Source of the DNA: Paramecium tetraurelia | Lineage: Eukaryota; Ciliophora; Oligohymenophorea; Peniculida; Parameciidae | Direction of reading: 5' to 3' | DNA: 64,000 bases | Assembly (NCBI RefSeq): GCF_000165425.1 | Contig: NW_001799047.1 | Span: 20,217 to 84,216 of the forward strand | Part shown: positions 27,007 to 39,652 of the stretch, one piece after another | Layout of the letters: every line of letters starts with the position of its first letter | How positions within the stretch are numbered: position 1 is the stretch's first letter | Translations under genes and position numbers: made by a program | The notes under the pieces: model-generated | Seen by the model: the letters and a program-made list of their open reading frames with translations, nothing else | Told to the model about the DNA's origin: nothing | Databases searched by the model: none

Positions 27007-27373
27007 TCATTCTCTTGTTGCAACAAAATAATTATTTGCTTATTCTTTGGCATTGTTGGTCCAAGCAATCTATCAATTATTTATTATTATTTTCTTACTT
27101 CAGCTATTAATACAGTGCCAGCTAAAGCCAAACAGATTGGGGCAGCATAAGTGACTCTTTTGGGTGTATATACTGGAGCATAATGCTCAATGTATGATAA
27201 TCTTGGAGCCTTTGTGTAAATCAAATGGCTAACATAATATTAATGTTCATATACTCTAAATATTAAACTGATCTCCCAAGAAATGATTTATTTGTAATGT
27301 TGGTGAATGTCAAGCCAGTAGATGTCACTGCTGAGCAAATTGATTTGTAGAGCTTGAATGAGTTTGGATTCAT
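27007..27373 (-). CDS. Small single-helix protein, possibly mitochondrial
   Basis: The product has 103 residues in three exons; introns of 26 and 29 nt both fit. The N-terminus (MNPNSFKLYKSICSAVTSTG) lacks acids and is Ser/Thr-rich. A hydrophobic helix lies near residues 70-88 (AAPICLALAGTVLIAE), followed by a short polar tail. The layout resembles small accessory subunits of mitochondrial inner-membrane complexes, but there is no recognised family. It follows closely on the opposite side of a 32-bp gap from the thioredoxin-like gene start. Confidence 0.65.
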
Positions 27374-27412
27374 TATTATTTAGATATTTTTATTAATGCC
27401 ATTATTTATTCA

Positions 27413-27588
27413 TCATATTTAATTAATAATTTATGGACTTGTTTCTTCTATTTTTGTTCTCAATTCATTCTTAAGCTCCTCTTCTTGTCTCTAAGCATAT
27501 GTAAATTTAAATTTACTGGGATTCCTTGGTAATTCTCTTTTTGTTTTCTAAAAATTGTGTGTTAGTTACACTAAACTAGAATCGACAT
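27413..27588 (-). CDS. Very small basic protein
   Basis: This is a 48-residue product in two exons: MSIL, a 29-nt intron, then KTKRELPRNPSKFKFTYAQR and a Glu-rich helix (QEEELKNELRTKIEE). The frame is exact after splicing, and unspliced reading reaches a TGA. There is a 39 bp gap to the start of the next minus-strand gene. Function unknown. The short length lowers confidence, but composition and intron fit favour a real gene. Confidence 0.5.
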
Positions 27589-28054
27589 ATTAATATTATC
27601 CCTTAGTATGAACATAGTATTTGGATATTTTATAAACTATATATATTGTAAGATTTCAATAATTTCATACACTATCTAAAATTAGATTAATGTATAAAAT
27701 TCAGTTCTATTTATCAATTCTTAATGTTTCTTACTAAGATATATTAAACAGTTATACTAACAAATCGTTTTTAATTAGATAAGTTGAAAATATATCAACA
27801 AATAAATTGATAGCTTTTAAGCTTGGAAATTTAATAATTGATTTTATCACAAAAAATATTATGTTCTAAAGAGGTGAATTTATACTTAAATTAATCTAAT
27901 TGTTAAGATAAACTATTTCGGTTATTAAAAATTATACTTTTTGATTTTCTGTTTATATGTACCAATAAATTATAGGTAATAATAATAATTAATAAATTAG
28001 AATTTATCGTGATTTATTTATTATATTGATATATAATTTAATAAATATCTTTCA
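27589..28054. other. Divergent intergenic region
   Basis: This AT-rich 466 bp stretch lies between a minus-strand mini-gene and the plus-strand coiled-coil gene, so it should carry two promoters. No frame, RNA gene or repeat stands out. Confidence 0.4.
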
Positions 28055-31000
28055 ATGTCTTTTCCATAAGGAATTCCAATGAATGCTGTTTATAAGCAAG
28101 TAGTTATGGAGCATAAAGAAGATGATAGAGTGGAGCAACTGGAGGCACAAATTTATAACATGGAAAAAGATCATAGCATGTGGAGAAAGAAGTATTTTGA
28201 GCTTGAATCATTATACGATAAGTGTCGATATGCTGCTGAAAAAGTAAGCATTTAGTTATTAACTTTAGTCAGTCTAATTAGAAGATAGAATCAATCTATT
28301 GAGATAGGACAATTCACAAATATCTTCCTTGCTTAGAGAAAAAGCTACAGAATGCGAAAAAATGAGAGTGAGATTGACGCAATTGGAAAATGAAAATTTT
28401 GAGTTAAATACAGTTAGATTGTAAGTAACCAAATTCAATGATCTTCTGTAATAAAAGTCCTAAGATATCGAGCTATTAAGAAAGAAAAACTCAGAAATCT
28501 ATGCTAGAGTAATTGAATTAGAAGGAAATGAATTAGTTATAAGAGATTACAAGTCTTAAGTAAACAGTTTGACAAAGGATTTAGATGTTTGGAAAAAGTT
28601 GTATGAGGATTAGTAACAGGAAAGAGTCAAGCTTCTGGAAATCATCAGATAATTTGAGTAAAACAATCCTTTAACAGGATCAACTAAATCATCCTAATAA
28701 TAGGTTAGTGAAGTTATTGAAAGAAGAGTTGTCACCACTTCAGAAACGACTAATAATACTCAATAATTATAATCATAGCTTTTATAAAACCAAGCAACCA
28801 TATCTGATCTAGAGGATAGACTAGGATTCTCAGAGAAGTAATACGATAAATTGAAGTAAGAATTAGAAGGCAGGATTAAATTGAATAATGAACTTAAAAT
28901 TAAGTAATATCATAATTTAATTATAGAATAACATAGTAAGAATGCGAATTAAAGAATATAAATTATTTGAAATTAGATAATCAAAAATTAAAGGATCAAC
29001 TTGATTAAACTAAAAGAGAACTAGATTAATTTAGAAAATAATATTATGCGACTTTAAGTAAATTATAGATTGCTGAATAATAACTCAATGAATTATACAA
29101 TCTAGAAAACAGACTCTAATTACTATAATAAGAGAGAGACACCTTAAAAAAATCATTAAAATAAAAAAATGAAGACATTGGATAATTGTAAGACAAGGTT
29201 TCTTCATTGTTATCCTAAATAGAATAATTGAGACTTAATGATTAAGCAAGAAATGCTGCTGAAAATGAGGTTATCTAACTCAAAACTGAATTAAGCAAAC
29301 TCTAAGCTAATCTTAAATAGAAAGAATAAACGATCTCAGATTTACATGGAAGATTAAATGACTTATAAAAACAATTAACTAATGCTCAATCTGATTTTAA
29401 GAGATTGTAAGCTAAGGATTACTCAGGATTATAGGATCAAGCAAAATTAGTTAATGAATTATAGTAAAAACTACTTTAATTGAGCTAAGATAATTCTAAA
29501 TTCTAAAGTTAAGCATTCAATTTGGAATCTAAGAACAATACACAAGTTCAAGATATTTAAAGATTGAATTCTTTATTGTAGGTCAAAACCTAAGAGCTCT
29601 CAGATGCAAATAAGAAAATTTATGATTTAGAAAATGATAAAACAATTCCTGATCTTAAGTTTTAGAACTCCTAATTAATTGCTGAATTGAGAGAATAAGA
29701 AACTGAGAATAAAGGTTTGCAAGAGAAATTACAAATCTTGGAAAATTAAATCATTCAAGTAAATACTAAATTGACTACTGCTGAAGCTTAGGCCAATTGC
29801 AATTTGAATGAGAAGAATAAGGTTGATTAATTGTTGACTTCCTATTTGCTTCAGTTATCGTAATTAGAAAAAGAGTACTATATTAATTTAATCCTTTTAG
29901 AGTAGATCAACTCAGAGTCATAGCCCAATAAGTAGCATAGTAGAGTGCCATAAATAAATAATAAGAATAACTCGTATAAGCATTATAGAAATAATTAAAA
30001 GACTAAACCAGCTAATTCAATGAATTGAGTAAAGAGAATGAGAAATTATATGTTGATAATTCTCAACTATCTACTCGAATTTCGTAATTAAGCGAATTGC
30101 CAAACAAAATCTAAATTTTGGATGAGGGACTTTAGAAACTTTAATAAGATTATAATAATGAATTATAAGCCAATGAGACTCTAAATAAACAATTGAATGA
30201 TGCATTAAAAGTAAAGAATGATTTAGAAAATAAAATAGCTATGTTATCAACTGAAGTTGAAAGATTTTAGTATAAATTAAATAGCAGATAAAATGAGGCT
30301 GAGTAATTAAAGAAAAAAATCGTAGAATTGGAAACATAAATTGCTTTACTGAAATAATTTGAATCAGATAATTAAGTGCTTGCTGATAAAATTTCTCATC
30401 TCGAATAACAATTAATCGATGAAGCCAATAAGAACTTAGAACATCTATTAAGAGTTAGTTAAGATGAAACAAAATAATACATTTTGGATAATAATAAACT
30501 TAAATAACAATTAGATTAAAGGGAGCAAGAAAATAAGTAAAAGGATGAATCGTATAAATAATTAGAATAAAAATATTAATAACTTCAAAGTTCGAATAAG
30601 AATTTAGAAGCTTAGAATACTCAAATTGCTGAATTATAAAATGTAATTGCTGGTTAAGAGAATGATATTCAAAAATTCTAAGATCTCATTGAAGAATTAA
30701 GAGATAAAAACAACGATCTAGTAGCAGAGTATTATTTTATTATGATTATTTAGTTCTCAAAAATTATAAATTGAATTGACTTAATAGTAAGTATAGATTG
30801 CAGATTTGAAAAATTAAATTGAAAAACTCAATACTCAAGTGAAGAACAATTAAAATTATGACTAATTAATAGAAGAATTGAAGAAGAAGATAGAGAAATT
30901 ACAAGAGGAGAAAGTATAATTTTAATCATATTGTATCATAGTACTAATTAGAAAACAAAGTGGCCTTATTGTCAAGTGAAATAGAGAGAATGAGAGTTAA

Positions 31001-31321
31001 ATATGATGCTTAAGGAAACAAATTGAATATTTCAGAGGAGTAGAAACAAGGCTTAACCAAGGAGTTGGAATAAGTACATAAGTTATTTGAAGAATCATAG
31101 GATGTATCTATATATTTTTAAGATTAAAATAGGAAATAGATAAATTGCAGGAATAATTATCAAAACAGAAAGAATTAGAATAAAAGGAATAGGCTCTAAG
31201 TTTAACTTTGGTAAATGCTTTCAATGAAATTGATGCATTAAGATAATAATTGCAGAAGGTTTCAAATGAAGCCAATGAATAGAAGAAGGCCAACATAGTT
31301 TTGGCTACATAATAATAATGA
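28055..31321 (+). CDS. Large coiled-coil protein (about 1036 residues)
   Basis: This is a seven-exon gene with introns of 25, 23, 26, 25, 28 and 29 nt, leaving 1037 codons exactly. After a 20-residue head (MSFPQGIPMNAVYKQVVMEH) almost the whole protein is heptad repeat rich in Gln, Glu, Lys and Leu, with a Ser/Thr/Gln-rich break at about 205-250. Segments such as EDIGQLQDKVSSLLSQIEQL and KIVELETQIALLKQ are typical. No motor, actin-binding or kinase domain is seen. Likely roles are cortical, basal-body or trafficking scaffolds, but that is inference. Intron positions were chosen so that the heptad pattern continues; the frame seems broken near 28960 unless the intron at about 28902 is removed. 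Confidence 0.85.
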
Positions 31322-31353
31322 GTATTATAAAAATAAATATTAATTATTAAAAA

Positions 31354-32053
31354 ATGCTCTAAAAAGCTACAATCAGATTTTATTTATCCCAAGCAAGTAA
31401 TATAGAATATAAAATTAAGGAAAAATTCCAACTATTTGGGATGTGAACCCATTTGCTTACTAAAGAATGTCTAATGCTTTAATAGGAGCTTACTCGAATA
31501 GATAATTTGGAGTTTTAATAAGAGAAAATCTTGAACAGATAACTGATCATCAAGTAGCATATGCATTTCAAAGGTATGAAGCTAGTATTAAATATTTAAA
31601 TAGAATCAATGAATTGAATTTGGATGCTGATCAAGACTTCTATGAATATGTTTTACCAGCATTAAAGGAATTCGTTCCAAATTTAACAAGAGATCATTCA
31701 GTCTCATTTGCAACTATTATTGGAACTTGTGGTAAAATAAATGTAAAAGATGCCTCCCTTTGGTAATTATTTGAAAAAAAAATCGTGGCTGATCGTTTAT
31801 ATAGGTATTGCTGAATTAGATTTAATAAAGATATATTCCTTTGAATGACTTAGTCAGTATGACTTAACAAGTAGCATTAAGTGATTATGGATCGGAAGGA
31901 TTTTTTAGTACAATGGAAAAACAAATAGGAAGACATAGATTAGCATTGACTGAAGAATAAATTAAATTGACTCAAGAAGCCTTTGATAGAAAAAAATTAG
32001 CAGCTCCAATCATTAAGCAATTAAAATAATCAGCTTAAAAACAATTGGCTTGA
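31354..32053 (+). CDS. Conserved-looking hypothetical, probably mitochondrial
   Basis: The 216-residue product starts MLQKATIRFYLSQARKIPTI, a basic, acid-free N-terminus suited to mitochondrial import. The rest appears helical (TDHQVAYAFQRYEASIKYLN; FPNLTRDHS-type loops; NEFDRKKLAAP-like C-terminus). Two introns (23 and 26 nt) are needed. The length and ordered composition suggest a folded protein, but I cannot name its family. The stop is followed immediately by a 27-bp tandem repeat. Confidence 0.7.
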
Positions 32054-32106
32054 TTTATTAGATAAAAATAAAATATTACATTTATTAGATAAAAATAAAA
32101 TATTAC
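32054..32106. repeat. 27-bp tandem duplication
   Basis: A 26-base unit beginning TTTATTAGATAAAAATAAAA occurs twice with a period of 27 (32054-32079 and 32081-32106), perfectly conserved. It sits in the short space between the stop at 32053 and the stop of the convergent START gene, so it lies in both 3' regions. Confidence 0.9.
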
Positions 32107-32123
32107 TTAATACAAATTAATGA

Positions 32124-33627
32124 TCAATATTTAAGATGAGTTTTTAGCTTTTCTTCTAACCAATTATAGAACTCTATATGTTCTTAATAAACAGGATAGA
32201 AAGGAGATTTTTCAAAAGTCTTTGCATAATTCACTATTTTTGATATCAAAATATGAGCAAACTAATGAACAATAACATTAATTGTACTTTTCTTCCAATA
32301 TAAGCTAAGACACTATTAGGAACCATAGAAATTTTTGGATTCACATTTGTGCAAGCTCTAATTGAACACGAATCCTTATCAATAGGAGTAATTTCAAAAA
32401 TGTAATATTTGATATACATTCTAACAAATTTAGATTTCTCTGGAATAAAAATTCCATTCTTTTCTAAGAATTCTTTATCACCATCAACTGATCTCGATAA
32501 TAGAGTGATTGTTCCATTAACTTATAATCTATCGTAACCTTCCCCTACAAAAACACATTCCCGATCTGGAATCAAAGGGAAATACATTTCTGATGTGCAA
32601 ACCTTGCAAGCTCGATTCAAGACTTTGTTAACGTAGGTTCTCTTGCAAAATGGAACCCATAAATAATTCAAATCCATTTCATTTACTAAAGCTAACACTC
32701 TTATTGCATTTACCGGTATCTTTGTTTCCATGAGCATCGAGGCAGTGGAAGTGTTTTCTGGAAATTTATACTTGACAGAAATTCCATTACTCATACCATC
32801 AAATAACCAGCCATCTGAATCTAATTCTTTCACATTTTCAATCAGATAATTGTATTGCACAATTATTTAATCTACATATTCAGCATGTTATTAATAAGTA
32901 AAACTAGATTAGAATTTATCTTAAGCCAACTTTGCATATACATAGGCCTTTATTTATATAGATATTTACTTAGTCAATTTTTGTTTAATCAAATTCGTAT
33001 TTACTTCTATTAATCAATTCTGACAATTCATCCTATGCTATTTCATGATATATTTTTGAAGGGGGGGATTAAATTAAGGACTATTCTTCTTTTGATTATT
33101 GTGAGTAATTATTATTATCGTAAAATTCTATCTATTAATCCTCGCAAACATTCACATTCAAATTGAGTATCTAATTCTAAGAAGGTTATTGTTATAATTG
33201 CTCAGCCTTCTATGTTATAAATTCACGACCAATTTTAGATGCTTTATAATTGATACTTAAGCTTCGAACTTCTTAAATTTAATTAGCTACATATGAAATG
33301 TCCTAATTACTTTCTTCATCAGCAATTCTAAACATAAATTCTTAAACTTCTAGATTATTCATCATGATGCCCATTAAATTCTTAATTTGTTCTTTTTCTT
33401 CAAATGAACCATTTTTCTACTCAAACAAGCTTGTTAAAATTAAATTGATATCATTATATATATTTAGCTTCTCATTATCATTCAATGGACTTGATATTAA
33501 TTCTGAAAACTAAATTAGATTTTCTCAAAATTCTTACAATTTTTCTTAGATTTTCTAATTTTTCATCACTCTATTTGAGTTAGACTGCCTATTGAAGCTA
33601 TTCTTGAAAGGTATCAATTTTTAACAT
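32124..33627 (-). CDS. START-domain lipid-transfer-like protein with helical N-terminus
   Basis: The 475-residue product comes from four exons; introns of 28, 22 and 26 nt give 476 codons. Residues 1-240 are helical and Gln-rich (QEFMFRIADEE; YVANQIQEVRSL) with a disordered linker (about 140-200). Residues about 245-470 resemble a START/StAR-related fold. DSDGWLFDGMSNGISVKY, MLMETKIPVNAIRVLALVNE, NYLWVPFCKRTYV and the closing amphipathic helix before the C-terminus are all typical. START domains bind lipids such as sterols or ceramide in a hydrophobic tunnel and move them between membranes; the ligand here cannot be told. The track-like internal start at GTG is not used: the frame is open well upstream through two introns to ATG 33625-33627. 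Confidence 0.8.
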
Positions 33628-33903
33628 TAATATATTAATTTAATATATATGTATATATGAATAAGTTTATTATGTATGTATGCTACTCGTAACACTCAAA
33701 AATCATAAAATGATCGATGAGCTGACTCTGAGCATTTGATTTCAGCTAATTAGACGCACAAATAAGTTATCTAAACTCATTAACAAAAAACTAATTAGCC
33801 TTTTATTGTGTAATAACTTAATGTTCACAAATTAATTCAATTATTTTAATATTGTTTTAATAAGATAATCTTCTTCATATAAATACCAATTTATTAATAA
33901 TTA

Positions 33904-34706
33904 TCATAACAAAAAATCGAGTTTGCCCTTTAAAAATTATCTCTTGTGAAAACACTATTAATTTGATTTCTTTATTTCTTTTAAATACTTTCTAAAATTG
34001 TCTAAATCACATTGCAAGTCATCCAGTTTTTATAAATTATTGTTATTTTTTTATACTAGATATTCTCTTTTTCTATAAAAAGGACTTCCAATTTGCTTGT
34101 ATGATGAACTATTCTATAAATTTCTCTTGGGTACTGAAATTTATCGGGGTGTAAAATATTCACAATTTTTTATCCTCTGTTTTATAGGGACTATAGTTTT
34201 TTCTGAATTTGAATACTATGAAATGAGCTTTTTCATCTCCTCAGAAGAATTCTGAAATTACTCTTAAACTAATTCAGAATATTGCTCAAAGAGCTTCCTT
34301 AATTAACATTAAAATACTTGAGTGGACTCAAAGGTTTCTTAGTTGATTTTATCATGAGATATTCGTTTGTGTGTTCATTTTTTGGACTTTACTAAATCTA
34401 TTATGGAGTTTCCATCTCATATGATGTTTCAGGCTTAGTTGACTCCAAGAAGATCGGTTTTTCTATATAACTTTCAAGGATGAAAGGATGGCGCAAAGTT
34501 TTAATCGCTTTCATGACCTACTACTCTTTAATTGATCTTTCCCTACTTTATTTTTCCCATTTTTTAATTTATTAACCTACTAGATTTGTGCTTTCTCCAA
34601 TAAAGTTTTTGATTTAAAAACTGGGGTCAATCTTCTAAAATTTATTTTAAATGTTTGCCAAGATCTGTTATTTTTGAAAACTTGTGGTTCTAGATCGATC
34701 AGACAT
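33904..34706 (-). CDS. Hypothetical protein, Lys/Ser/Gln-rich
   Basis: The 260-residue product begins MSDRSRTTSFQKQQILANIQ. One 20-nt intron (near 34299-34318) is needed, and without it the frame meets TGA at about residue 155. The N-terminal half has a possible helix-loop region (FIGESTNLVGQQIKKWEKQS; VMKAIKTLRHPFILESY). The second half is coiled-coil-like and ends in a basic segment (KRQFLKGKLDFLL). No family is recognised. The VMKAIKTLRHPFIL segment recalls kinase lobes, but no other kinase motif is present, so I do not assign one. Confidence 0.65.
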
Positions 34707-35196
34707 TTTGCTAAATAAATAAATATATAACTTTGACTTTATTAAAATTAGTTGTTAATATTTAATTATTTGTGACTATTCTAGTCATGAAGTGATCAAA
34801 AAGTACAGGATTGTGGAAAAGAAGAATGATCATTCAATAGAAAGTAAATGATTATCTTTAAATAATTAATCATATTGTGTATTATTACAAACATCTTTAT
34901 TTTTATATTGACTTAATTACTGTCAAAAAGCTTTAAAACAATTCAAATAATTCCCAAAGATGATTCTTAATATGAGTTTCTTTTAATGTTATACTTTTTT
35001 TAATGAATTATAGAGGATAATTTCATCCTTTCAAATGCTTCTAATGTATAAGTCTCATTAATATATCTAATTTAATTTAAATGAAAATAATAAAGAAATT
35101 TAACTAGTTTCTTATTGAAATATAGCTTATATAGAAACTAATGAGTTTAGAATTAATAGAAGAATTTTTGAGTAAAATAATATTAATTTTGATTAA
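34707..35196. other. Divergent intergenic region
   Basis: This AT-rich 490 bp stretch lies between divergent starts at 34706 (-) and 35197 (+). I see no RNA gene, repeat or credible frame; it should hold both promoters. Confidence 0.4.
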
Positions 35197-36044
35197 ATGT
35201 TGAGTCCTGAATAAATTTACTCGATTGTTTATAAAACAGATTCTGGAATTGATGGATATGCGATCCCTAGATTTTATCATGACCCAGCTGAAATGATGAG
35301 AAATCGTGATTTGTTAAAACAGATAGAAAAAAGTAAGTTTCATTATGATTATGCTTTTAGAATAAGCTCACAAGAAACATGAAACAAAAAGAGGTAGCTA
35401 TTTAGATGATTATACGAAAATGTATAAAAGCTATCCAAGTCCTTTATAATATTAATCATACTCTATTCAAAAGATTCCAGAGAAGAAAGTTAAATATCCC
35501 AATCGATTGACTTTATTTGAATAATTACAAAAGGAATAAAAAAGAGCGAATAATCCTCCTGTTGGAACTTATAACGTTGGAAAAACACAGGAGTAAATAG
35601 AAAAAGAACTCAAAGTACTAAAAACCAGAAAAGTCAAAGCACTATAAAGACCTGATACTTATGAGGATGCGATGGCTCACAGCATTATGGTTCCCGGTCC
35701 TGGAAATTACAATCCACATGTGAGATATTCAAAAATTATAAAAGTCATTCCTACCAAAAATCAAAGTAAATAATACAAAACCTGAAGATTGGAGAAAAAA
35801 GCATAACACTGAAAAAAATAAGAGTCTACCTCAACTTCCTCCTGTTGGTACTTACACCCCTATTGTAAGCGATTCTTTTGCAAAGATTCAAACCTCTGCT
35901 CCTGCTAAACGAGCCTATTGGGGAGGTGAGAAACGATTCAAAGGACTTTTTGGAAGTTCTTCTATTGGTCCAGGTCCTGGAACTTATGCATAACTAAGCA
36001 AATTATTAGTAAAAGGAGTTGAAAAATCGATTTACCAAGATTGA
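35197..36044 (+). CDS. STPGR (sperm-tail PG-rich repeat) ciliary protein
   Basis: The 264-residue product has several sperm-tail PG-rich repeats, defined by a Pro-Gly-x-Tyr core: NPPVGTYNV (about 115), MVPGPGNYNPH (about 160), LPPVGTYTP (about 200) and GPGPGTYAQ (about 240). STPGR proteins such as ODF3/CIMAP relatives line microtubules of cilia and flagella. Introns of 28 and 25 nt are required; the second (about 35719-35743) removes a phase change between repeats 2 and 3. Basic residues dominate, as usual for microtubule inner or surface proteins. It is probably axonemal or cortical; location is inferred from family. Confidence 0.88.
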
Positions 36045-37782
36045 AATAATAAAATAGTTTTTTTTATTATAAAAATTAATAATTATATAATAAGATTTTA
36101 ATTTTGAGAAAAAATATGTTGATCAGAAAAATTGATTTACATATAAATTATAATTATGAATAATAAGAAAATATATTATACAAAATAATTTAATAACAAC
36201 CTTATTATCATAATTAATTTAAACATGCAGATTAGAATGAGTAGTTACATGTGCTGTTATAATTTGTACAATTTAAGAGGTTATAATAACCAACCGCCAA
36301 TTGGAAGTTTTCTAAATAGTAATTACGTCTGCAACGCTTAAATCGACATATATATTTAGCTCGGAGCTTTAACAATTTAATCATAACAGTATTAAAAGAA
36401 TCAATGTAAACTAAAATATTTGGCAATCCACACTCATCAAATAGAGAAGTTCATCTTTCCTAAGATTTGATAATAATTTGGAATATTTAAATATTCAATA
36501 TTGTCTCTCTAAATAGGTAGTTAAAAGATAAATATACAAGACATTGGGAAAAATAGTATACTCATTGGAATTAAACTATGGTTTTTATATAAAGAGTTAT
36601 TAATTCCTCATAAGAATATCTATATTTTTTTATATTCTCTAAAGATAAAATAACTTTCAACAATTGCTTCTATGCATGTAACGATTTGAAATCAGAAATT
36701 AGATATAATTTCGATCAGATTGTTGGATGATTTAATTATTCAAGTTGGGAAGATTTGAAATCTTTTCAACATTTACCTATTTCTAATCTGTGTAAGGCGG
36801 ATTTTATATAAAAGCCAATTAAATACTGAATATCACAGATCTTGATGCTGTATTAATTTTTGATATTTATGAAAGTGTAATAATTATATAAGTAAAGGAA
36901 CATCAGATACTTTTCATGAATATAAATGCAAGTAAGTTTAGTTATTTATGTAAACTTTGAGTATTCTCATTAATTTGTAACAAACATCTTATTATAATTT
37001 TTATCAAATAAAATGAAATAAATAATTGGAATGGTGATAAATCATATATTTATCAAGAGTACTTAAGTGAATTAAAATAATAGGTAATTTTTTAATTAAT
37101 CTACTGAGCGAGTATGAGGAAGACGATACTTTGAATGAATGCAAATAAAATCTAGCCAATAAATTCTCATTGAATGGTTCTTCAATCCTTAATTGTACTT
37201 TATTAAATTATATTAAAAAATTGATTCTGTTAATTAAAATTTATATTAGGCTCAACTTTTTATTTTATTGAAATAATTATTTAGAATTAAATTAGTGTTT
37301 GAATTTTAGAATTATTCAGCAACCTAAAGTTGTAAGCTTAATAAATATATTTAATGGTAATAAAGAATTTCAAAAAATGAGCGCCTCAGAAAAATTATAA
37401 TTTAGAATCAAAATGAAATTTATATATTAAAATGAATTTATTTAAAAAAATTTATAAATATACACTATTTATCCAGAATCTTAAACAGAAAATTAATTGT
37501 AGGTTTTCCTATAATTAAAATATAGAGTTACATCAATTCAAATTGAGGATTTTAAAAACTTTTCTTAATCTTCTATGACAGTTATTCAACAACTGAGAAA
37601 TTAAAAGATCAAATTTCTTAATCAAAACATCTTCAATGATTATATTAGTTTTGCTATATAATTTTATGAATAAAACCAAAATTTGATCTTACTATTAATG
37701 ATATTATTAAATGAAAATTAGATCATAAGAAAAATTATCAAATTGTTCAAAATCACTTAATCACTAGATTTCGAAACTGAAA
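36045..37782. other. 1.7 kb gene-poor region
   Basis: No supportable gene. A plus-strand frame opens with ATG at about 37379 (MSASEKLQFRIKMK...) and stays open for roughly 220 codons, overlapping the start of the receptor gene in another phase; with TGA the only stop in such AT-rich DNA, this is not convincing. The remaining sequence is AT-rich without repeats. It could include a decayed relative of the receptor family. Confidence 0.35.
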
Positions 37783-39321
37783 ATGAGTACTATTTTACTT
37801 ATTTACTCATTTTCTATCTTTTGTTTATCATTTTTGATACTGTTAGTCTGCTCAAATGTACAAATGAATGTTGCTACAAATTAAGTACAAGAAATATCAG
37901 AATAATTATTGCCACTACAAAATAATAGGTATTAAATTATTCGACAATAGGGCCCTAAACATCTAATCAAAAGAAATCATCGCCATTTTAAACTTTACTT
38001 TTTATATGATAACCACAAAAATGACAAAATTGAGTATAATCAATTATTGGTCAAGCTCAATCGATTTGAAGATAAATCAAGAAATTATGCCTTGCAAAGT
38101 GTCACAATAGTTTGATGACAATATTTAAAAGTATTTTGCGTGCTACTCTAATTCAGAGTATTTTCAGTAAAGCAAAATAGAAGATGTATAATTTTTTAAA
38201 TTACTGAATCTTCTTTATATTAATCAATACACGTTTGATTTTTTTATAGTTTCACAATAGATATACCTGGTCTCATTTTTAGATAATTTATTGACTGGAT
38301 ATTATCCAACTAAATTGAAAAATGAAACCTTAGAAATAATATAGCGAGAATGGTTCATAAATTATATGATAGAGCTTAAACAAAGCGAATAGTTCCAGGC
38401 TTACAAGCTATCTCCGACCATAAGGATGGAAAATTACGATTATTTAATGTCAGCATTTTCAATGGTTTTATTTGATTCCAAATATATGGTAGGTGGAATA
38501 GGATCACTCCTAATTAATCTTCGTAATATTGAATAATTTGTCTATGTTAGTAGCTTAAGTATTATTCTAGTTTATGATGATGGATTAATTTTGTATACTA
38601 AAAGCTATATCAATTAAGGCATTGCTAAGAGCATGATGTATATCTATGATGAAGAATAGACTGGATTCAATATATCTGATTGGGATGATATAAAATATTC
38701 GATAAATAATTCTGCCATTCCAGTTTAAAAATACAACAGTTTGCTTAAATGCAATATGTATATTAAAGCATCGCAATAACCAAACACTCCGTTAATCTCA
38801 TTAGTGTATATTTTTTTAATTTATAAAAAAGCTTAACAAACCTAACTTATGAGAATGAAATTATTGCAGTACTTGATGATTAAATTGCTATAATCTTATC
38901 TTGGTTTACTTAAACTAATTTATACACTATATTAATTAGTATGATTATAATATTAGTTACATTAATACCTTTAAAATATATGTTTAAATCTACTAATATA
39001 GTTATAGATAAGATTATCAGATATTTAAATGGTAAGTTTGACTACAAATTAACCTATGACCTGCTTGATAAAACATAAGTTTCATCAAAAAATAATTCAT
39101 TACATCAGCTTGAAATCTCATATCAAAAATTAGATAAAATTTTAAATAAATCTTAATTCAAAAAATCTGAACTATGTAATATTCTTGAACACTTTTAATT
39201 TGAAAAATCAGAAAATATGAAGCTAAATATTTCCTTTAATAAATTGAATAATTTTAATCAAACATTAAACTTAAAATAATTTAGTCAACTAATAAAATAT
39301 CAAATTGAAGAAAGTGAATGA
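37783..39321 (+). CDS. Two-TM sensory receptor-like protein with Cache-like ectodomain and HAMP-like end
   Basis: The 496-residue product comes from three exons; introns of 22 and 26 nt give 497 codons. An N-terminal membrane helix comes first (YSFSIFCLSFLILLVCS, about 8-25). A large extracytoplasmic region follows (about 26-360), including MENYDYLMSAFSMVLFDSKY and SLSIILVYDDGLILYTKSYI, reminiscent of Cache sensor domains. A second helix (ILISMIIILVTLIPLKYMF, about 372-390) leads into a HAMP-like linker (NIVIDKIIRYLNGKFDYKL, then EISYQKLDKILN). The protein then stops after a short Asn/Lys-rich stretch: no kinase, cyclase or methyl-accepting region is present. Such receptors normally signal through a cytoplasmic effector, so this one may partner another protein or be truncated. 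The domain calls are by pattern only. Confidence 0.65.
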
Positions 39322-39652
39322 ACAAGAATAGAAAATTGATAATTATTATTACATATTTTCTCACAATCTATAAATTTTTAATCATTATTTTGAATTTTAT
39401 TGGTCTGTATTTAGTGAGGCTACCAATTCTTCTTTGTTACGTTTAGATTTGTATATTGAAAAGAGATTTTATATGATTTATCATTTATAAAAATATCTTC
39501 TTACAAGAGATTTCTAGAAAAGCAGAAAAAAATGATGATTAAGCCTGAAGAAAAGTTAAAAAATTCAGAAGATTAAAAGTATAAGGAAAAGTACTAATTT
39601 TACATAATATCAAAAAGTTTTCATTAAAATATTAATTATTTACATAATATTT
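39322..39652. other. Possible decayed tail of the receptor gene
   Basis: Downstream of the receptor stop, protein-like fragments appear in shifting phases, for example SSLLRLDLYIEKRFYMIYH followed by a Lys-rich run near 39430-39590. This could be the remnant of a longer cytoplasmic domain lost by a stop and indels. No intact frame. Confidence 0.3.

Noticed and set aside
36232..36426. 64-codon minus-strand frame with several Cys
   Set aside because: Surrounded by non-coding sequence, no adjoining exons and no coherent fold.
37379..38036. About 220-codon open phase starting MSASEKLQFRIKMK
   Set aside because: It overlaps the receptor in another phase and is AT-driven; the receptor phase has membrane helices, fits two introns and sums to whole codons.
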